64,000 bases of DNA from an uncultured Flavobacteriaceae bacterium. Lineage in GTDB: Bacteria; Bacteroidota; Bacteroidia; Flavobacteriales; Flavobacteriaceae. Within the stretch, counting starts at the first letter, position 1; each line of letters opens with the position of its first letter. The position numbers and the translations under genes were made by a program. Below the pieces are notes generated by a model. That model had not been told where the DNA came from. It saw only the letters and a list, made by a program, of their open reading frames with translations, and did not search any database. This document shows, piece after piece, positions 62,095 through 64,000 of this stretch. Location: positions 372,001-436,000 of the forward strand of contig CALDYU010000005.1 of the NCBI GenBank assembly GCA_937944485.1, given 5' to 3'.

Positions 62095-63597
62095 ATGTCC
62101 CTTAAATCGATCGCGGCTAAAATTTTTGCTAGAAATGTCGTCAAGAGATCGCAGCGCTGGATCAACGATCCTATTTCCACACAAAATGAGGTTTTTAAGA
62201 AATTAATCGAAAAAGCTTCACAAACGCAATTCGGAGAAGATCACAATTTTTCCTCAATTAAATCACATTCTGACTTTGTAAATAAAGTACCAATTCGCGA
62301 TTATGAAGCATTAAAGGCCTATGTTGAAAAAGTAATTGCTGGTAAGCCCGATATACTTTGGCCTGGCAAACCAAAATACTTTGCCAAAACTTCAGGAACC
62401 ACTTCAGGCGCCAAATATATTCCTATTACGGCAGCGTCTATCAAAGAACAGGTGAAAGCTTCAAGAAATGCTATTCTCACGTATATTCATGAAACGGCAA
62501 ATGCAGATTTTGTAAATGGGAAAATGATCTTTTTACAAGGGAGTCCTGAAATGAAAGAAAAGAATGGTATTCAACTTGGGAGACTCTCAGGCATTTCAGC
62601 ACATTACGTTCCGAATTATTTACAGAAAAATAGATTGCCAAGCTGGGAGACCAACTGTATAGCGGACTGGGAAACTAAGGTCAATACAATTGTAGATGAG
62701 ACTATAGAAGAAGATATGACGGTAATAGCAGGTATACCTTCATGGGTACAAATGTATTTTGAAAAATTGAATGAGCGTTCCAAGAAAAAAGTAGGGGATC
62801 TCTTTAACAATTTTCAATTGTTTATTTATGGAGGCGTTAATTATGAACCCTATAGATCGAAATTTGAAAATTTAATTGGTAGAAAGGTAGATAGTATAGA
62901 GCTCTTTCCTGCAAGTGAAGGATTTTTTGCTTATCAAAATTCTCAAAAAGAAAAAGGAATGCTTCTATTATTGGACTCAGGCATATTTTATGAGTTTATA
63001 AAAGCGGATGACTTCTATGATGAAAGTCGAGAGCGAATCACTTTGAATCAAGTAGAATTGCATGTGAATTATGTGATGATCATTTCTACAAATGCAGGGC
63101 TATGGGCGTATAATTTAGGAGATACCGTTCAGTTTATTTCATTAAACCCCTTTAAAATCATAGTTTCTGGACGCATAAAACATTTTATATCTGCATTTGG
63201 CGAGCATGTGATTGCTAAAGAAGTCGAAGAGGCGATGCAAAAGGCAATTAGTAAATCAAATGCACAAGTTAATGAATTTACTGTGGCGCCACAGATTACT
63301 CCAGCAAATGAAGAACTTCCCTTTCACGAATGGCTTATTGAATTCGACCAAGAACCTGACGATTTGTTAGAATTTAGTAGCATTCTTGACCAATCATTAC
63401 AAGAACAGAATAGCTATTATTTTGATTTGATCGCTGGCAAAATTTTGCAACCTTTGAAAATAACAAGTATTAGAATTGGAGGTTTTCAAGCCTATATGAA
63501 GTCCATTGGTAAATTAGGGGGGCAAAATAAAGTACAGCGATTAAGCAATGATCGCAAAGTGGCAGATAAACTTGTTTTACAGAAGGTAGCGATATAG
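62095..63597 (+). CDS. GH3 auxin-responsive-promoter family (acyl-adenylate ligase-like) protein
   Basis: 500 residues, cytoplasmic. The fold is that of ANL adenylate-forming enzymes: the ATP motif F-A-K-T-S-G-T-T-S-G-A-K-Y-I-P-I at about residues 97-112, Y-G-G-V-N-Y-E-P near 243, and the P-A-S-E-G-F-F-A motif near 275. Plant GH3 proteins join amino acids to hormones; bacterial members are common in Bacteroidota, with unknown acids and acceptors. It lies 5 bases after the M23 peptidase gene, an arrangement I recall as conserved in flavobacteria, and about 50 bases before the next gene. Confidence 0.88.
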   Translation: MSLKSIAAKIFARNVVKRSQRWINDPISTQNEVFKKLIEKASQTQFGEDHNFSSIKSHSDFVNKVPIRDYEALKAYVEKVIAGKPDILWPGKPKYFAKTSGTTSGAKYIPITAASIKEQVKASRNAILTYIHETANADFVNGKMIFLQGSPEMKEKNGIQLGRLSGISAHYVPNYLQKNRLPSWETNCIADWETKVNTIVDETIEEDMTVIAGIPSWVQMYFEKLNERSKKKVGDLFNNFQLFIYGGVNYEPYRSKFENLIGRKVDSIELFPASEGFFAYQNSQKEKGMLLLLDSGIFYEFIKADDFYDESRERITLNQVELHVNYVMIISTNAGLWAYNLGDTVQFISLNPFKIIVSGRIKHFISAFGEHVIAKEVEEAMQKAISKSNAQVNEFTVAPQITPANEELPFHEWLIEFDQEPDDLLEFSSILDQSLQEQNSYYFDLIAGKILQPLKITSIRIGGFQAYMKSIGKLGGQNKVQRLSNDRKVADKLVLQKVAI

Positions 63598-63624
63598 GGG
63601 GAAGTACAAACCTGATTTTTTTTG

Positions 63625-63632
63625 TAATTTTG
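63625..63632 (+). promoter_or_regulatory. -7 box before the last gene of the window
   Basis: TAATTTTG, a perfect TAnnTTTG match, 14 bases before the ATG at 63647, giving a very short leader. Confidence 0.55.
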
Positions 63633-63646
63633 GGTGAAATTCTTTC

Positions 63647-64000
63647 ATGAGTAATACAACCAATACTACGCGAGCGCAAGAATCTACCAATGCCATTGAG
63701 CGCCTGTATATCACAATGCGCCATCTGTTCAACCGCGGTTTTTACAAACCAACTGGCGTTTCAGGAGAATCATTAAAGAACGCATTATTGCAATTAAGAC
63801 CTGAAATTTACGGTACCATTGCAGAAGAAAAGGCAGAATTTAATGGTTTGATTTATGTTTTAGAACGATTGCCAGAGGGTATTGAACAATGCAGATTCAT
63901 CAATTTAACTTCTGATGAGGGTTACGGAAGATCACACTTTGACCCAATAGTTCCACCTAAAAGGCGCAGAAATTGTTATCGTATTGATGATGAGCAAATG
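63647..64000 (+). CDS. Conserved Bacteroidota protein of unknown function (DUF6909-like), 5' part
   Basis: 118 codons are present from the ATG at 63647 and the frame is open at the window edge. The visible part has no signal peptide or transmembrane helix. Notable segments are R-A-Q-E-S-T-N-A-I-E-R-L-Y, L-E-R-L-P-E-G-I-E-Q-C-R-F-I and P-P-K-R-R-R-N-C-Y-R-I. I recall very similar flavobacterial proteins of unknown function (filed, I believe, as DUF6909); no catalytic motif is recognised. It follows the GH3-like gene and has its own -7 box. Confidence 0.75.
   Translation, partial: MSNTTNTTRAQESTNAIERLYITMRHLFNRGFYKPTGVSGESLKNALLQLRPEIYGTIAEEKAEFNGLIYVLERLPEGIEQCRFINLTSDEGYGRSHFDPIVPPKRRRNCYRIDDEQM

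Overview
The window is ordinary chromosome from a gliding member of the Bacteroidota, most likely a marine Flavobacteriaceae; the genus cannot be fixed from sequence alone. Evidence: low GC, absence of Shine-Dalgarno-led starts, Bacteroidota promoters with a TAnnTTTG -7 box, a sprC/sprD/sprB/sprF-type gliding locus with type IX secretion (T9SS) type B sorting domains, and phylum-specific families (DUF4175, DUF4837, DUF6747-like). No insertion sequence, prophage, CRISPR array or clear genomic island is visible.

Layout. 1-4.3 kb: subtilase tail, M1 aminopeptidase, rnpA, S41 protease. 4.3-11.4 kb: DinB-like and DUF5009 membrane proteins, PqqB-like MBL lipoprotein, six-hairpin glycosidase-like protein, NlpC/P60 lipoprotein, ElaA-type acetyltransferase, rpiB. 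11.4-16.4 kb: a 600-base regulatory gap, rnr, DUF2807 protein, LysE exporter, tRNA-Cys, folB. 16.4-37.3 kb: a four-gene gliding/T9SS locus read leftward, with a giant SprB-like adhesin of about 5,020 residues. 37.5-43.3 kb: glnS, SPFH protein, gltX, alkB-like monooxygenase. 43.3-51.5 kb: DUF4175, ybeY, mnmG, lipoprotein, methyltransferase, OmpH-like protein, with two parS-like palindromes flanking mnmG. 51.5-57.4 kb: DoxX-like protein, holB, pgk, LysM transglycosylase, DUF4837. 57.5-64 kb: a 56-residue membrane protein, an OmpA/SPOR-like/TPR protein, tatA, M23 peptidase, GH3-like protein and the start of an unknown conserved gene.

The strongest new signal is regulatory. Five promoters share one architecture: two ACAACAA heptamers with a 21-base period, then exactly 27 bases to a TTTG-type -7 box, with no recognisable -33 box. 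They precede the sprC-like gene, the sprB-like gene, the OmpA/SPOR-like gene, the small DUF6747-like gene, and (slightly degenerate) the rpiB/rnr gap. Two direct repeats a double helical turn apart resemble LytTR-family activator sites, so I infer a regulon joining the adhesin, its outer-membrane partners and a small membrane protein. The sprD-like and OmpA proteins also share a SPOR-like module, three copies in all, which supports one functional system.

Other points: two generations of large segmental duplication inside the adhesin gene, a flavobacterial REP-like inverted repeat that supplies the alkB stop codon, and two genes whose -7 box lies 4 bases before the ATG, implying leaderless mRNAs.
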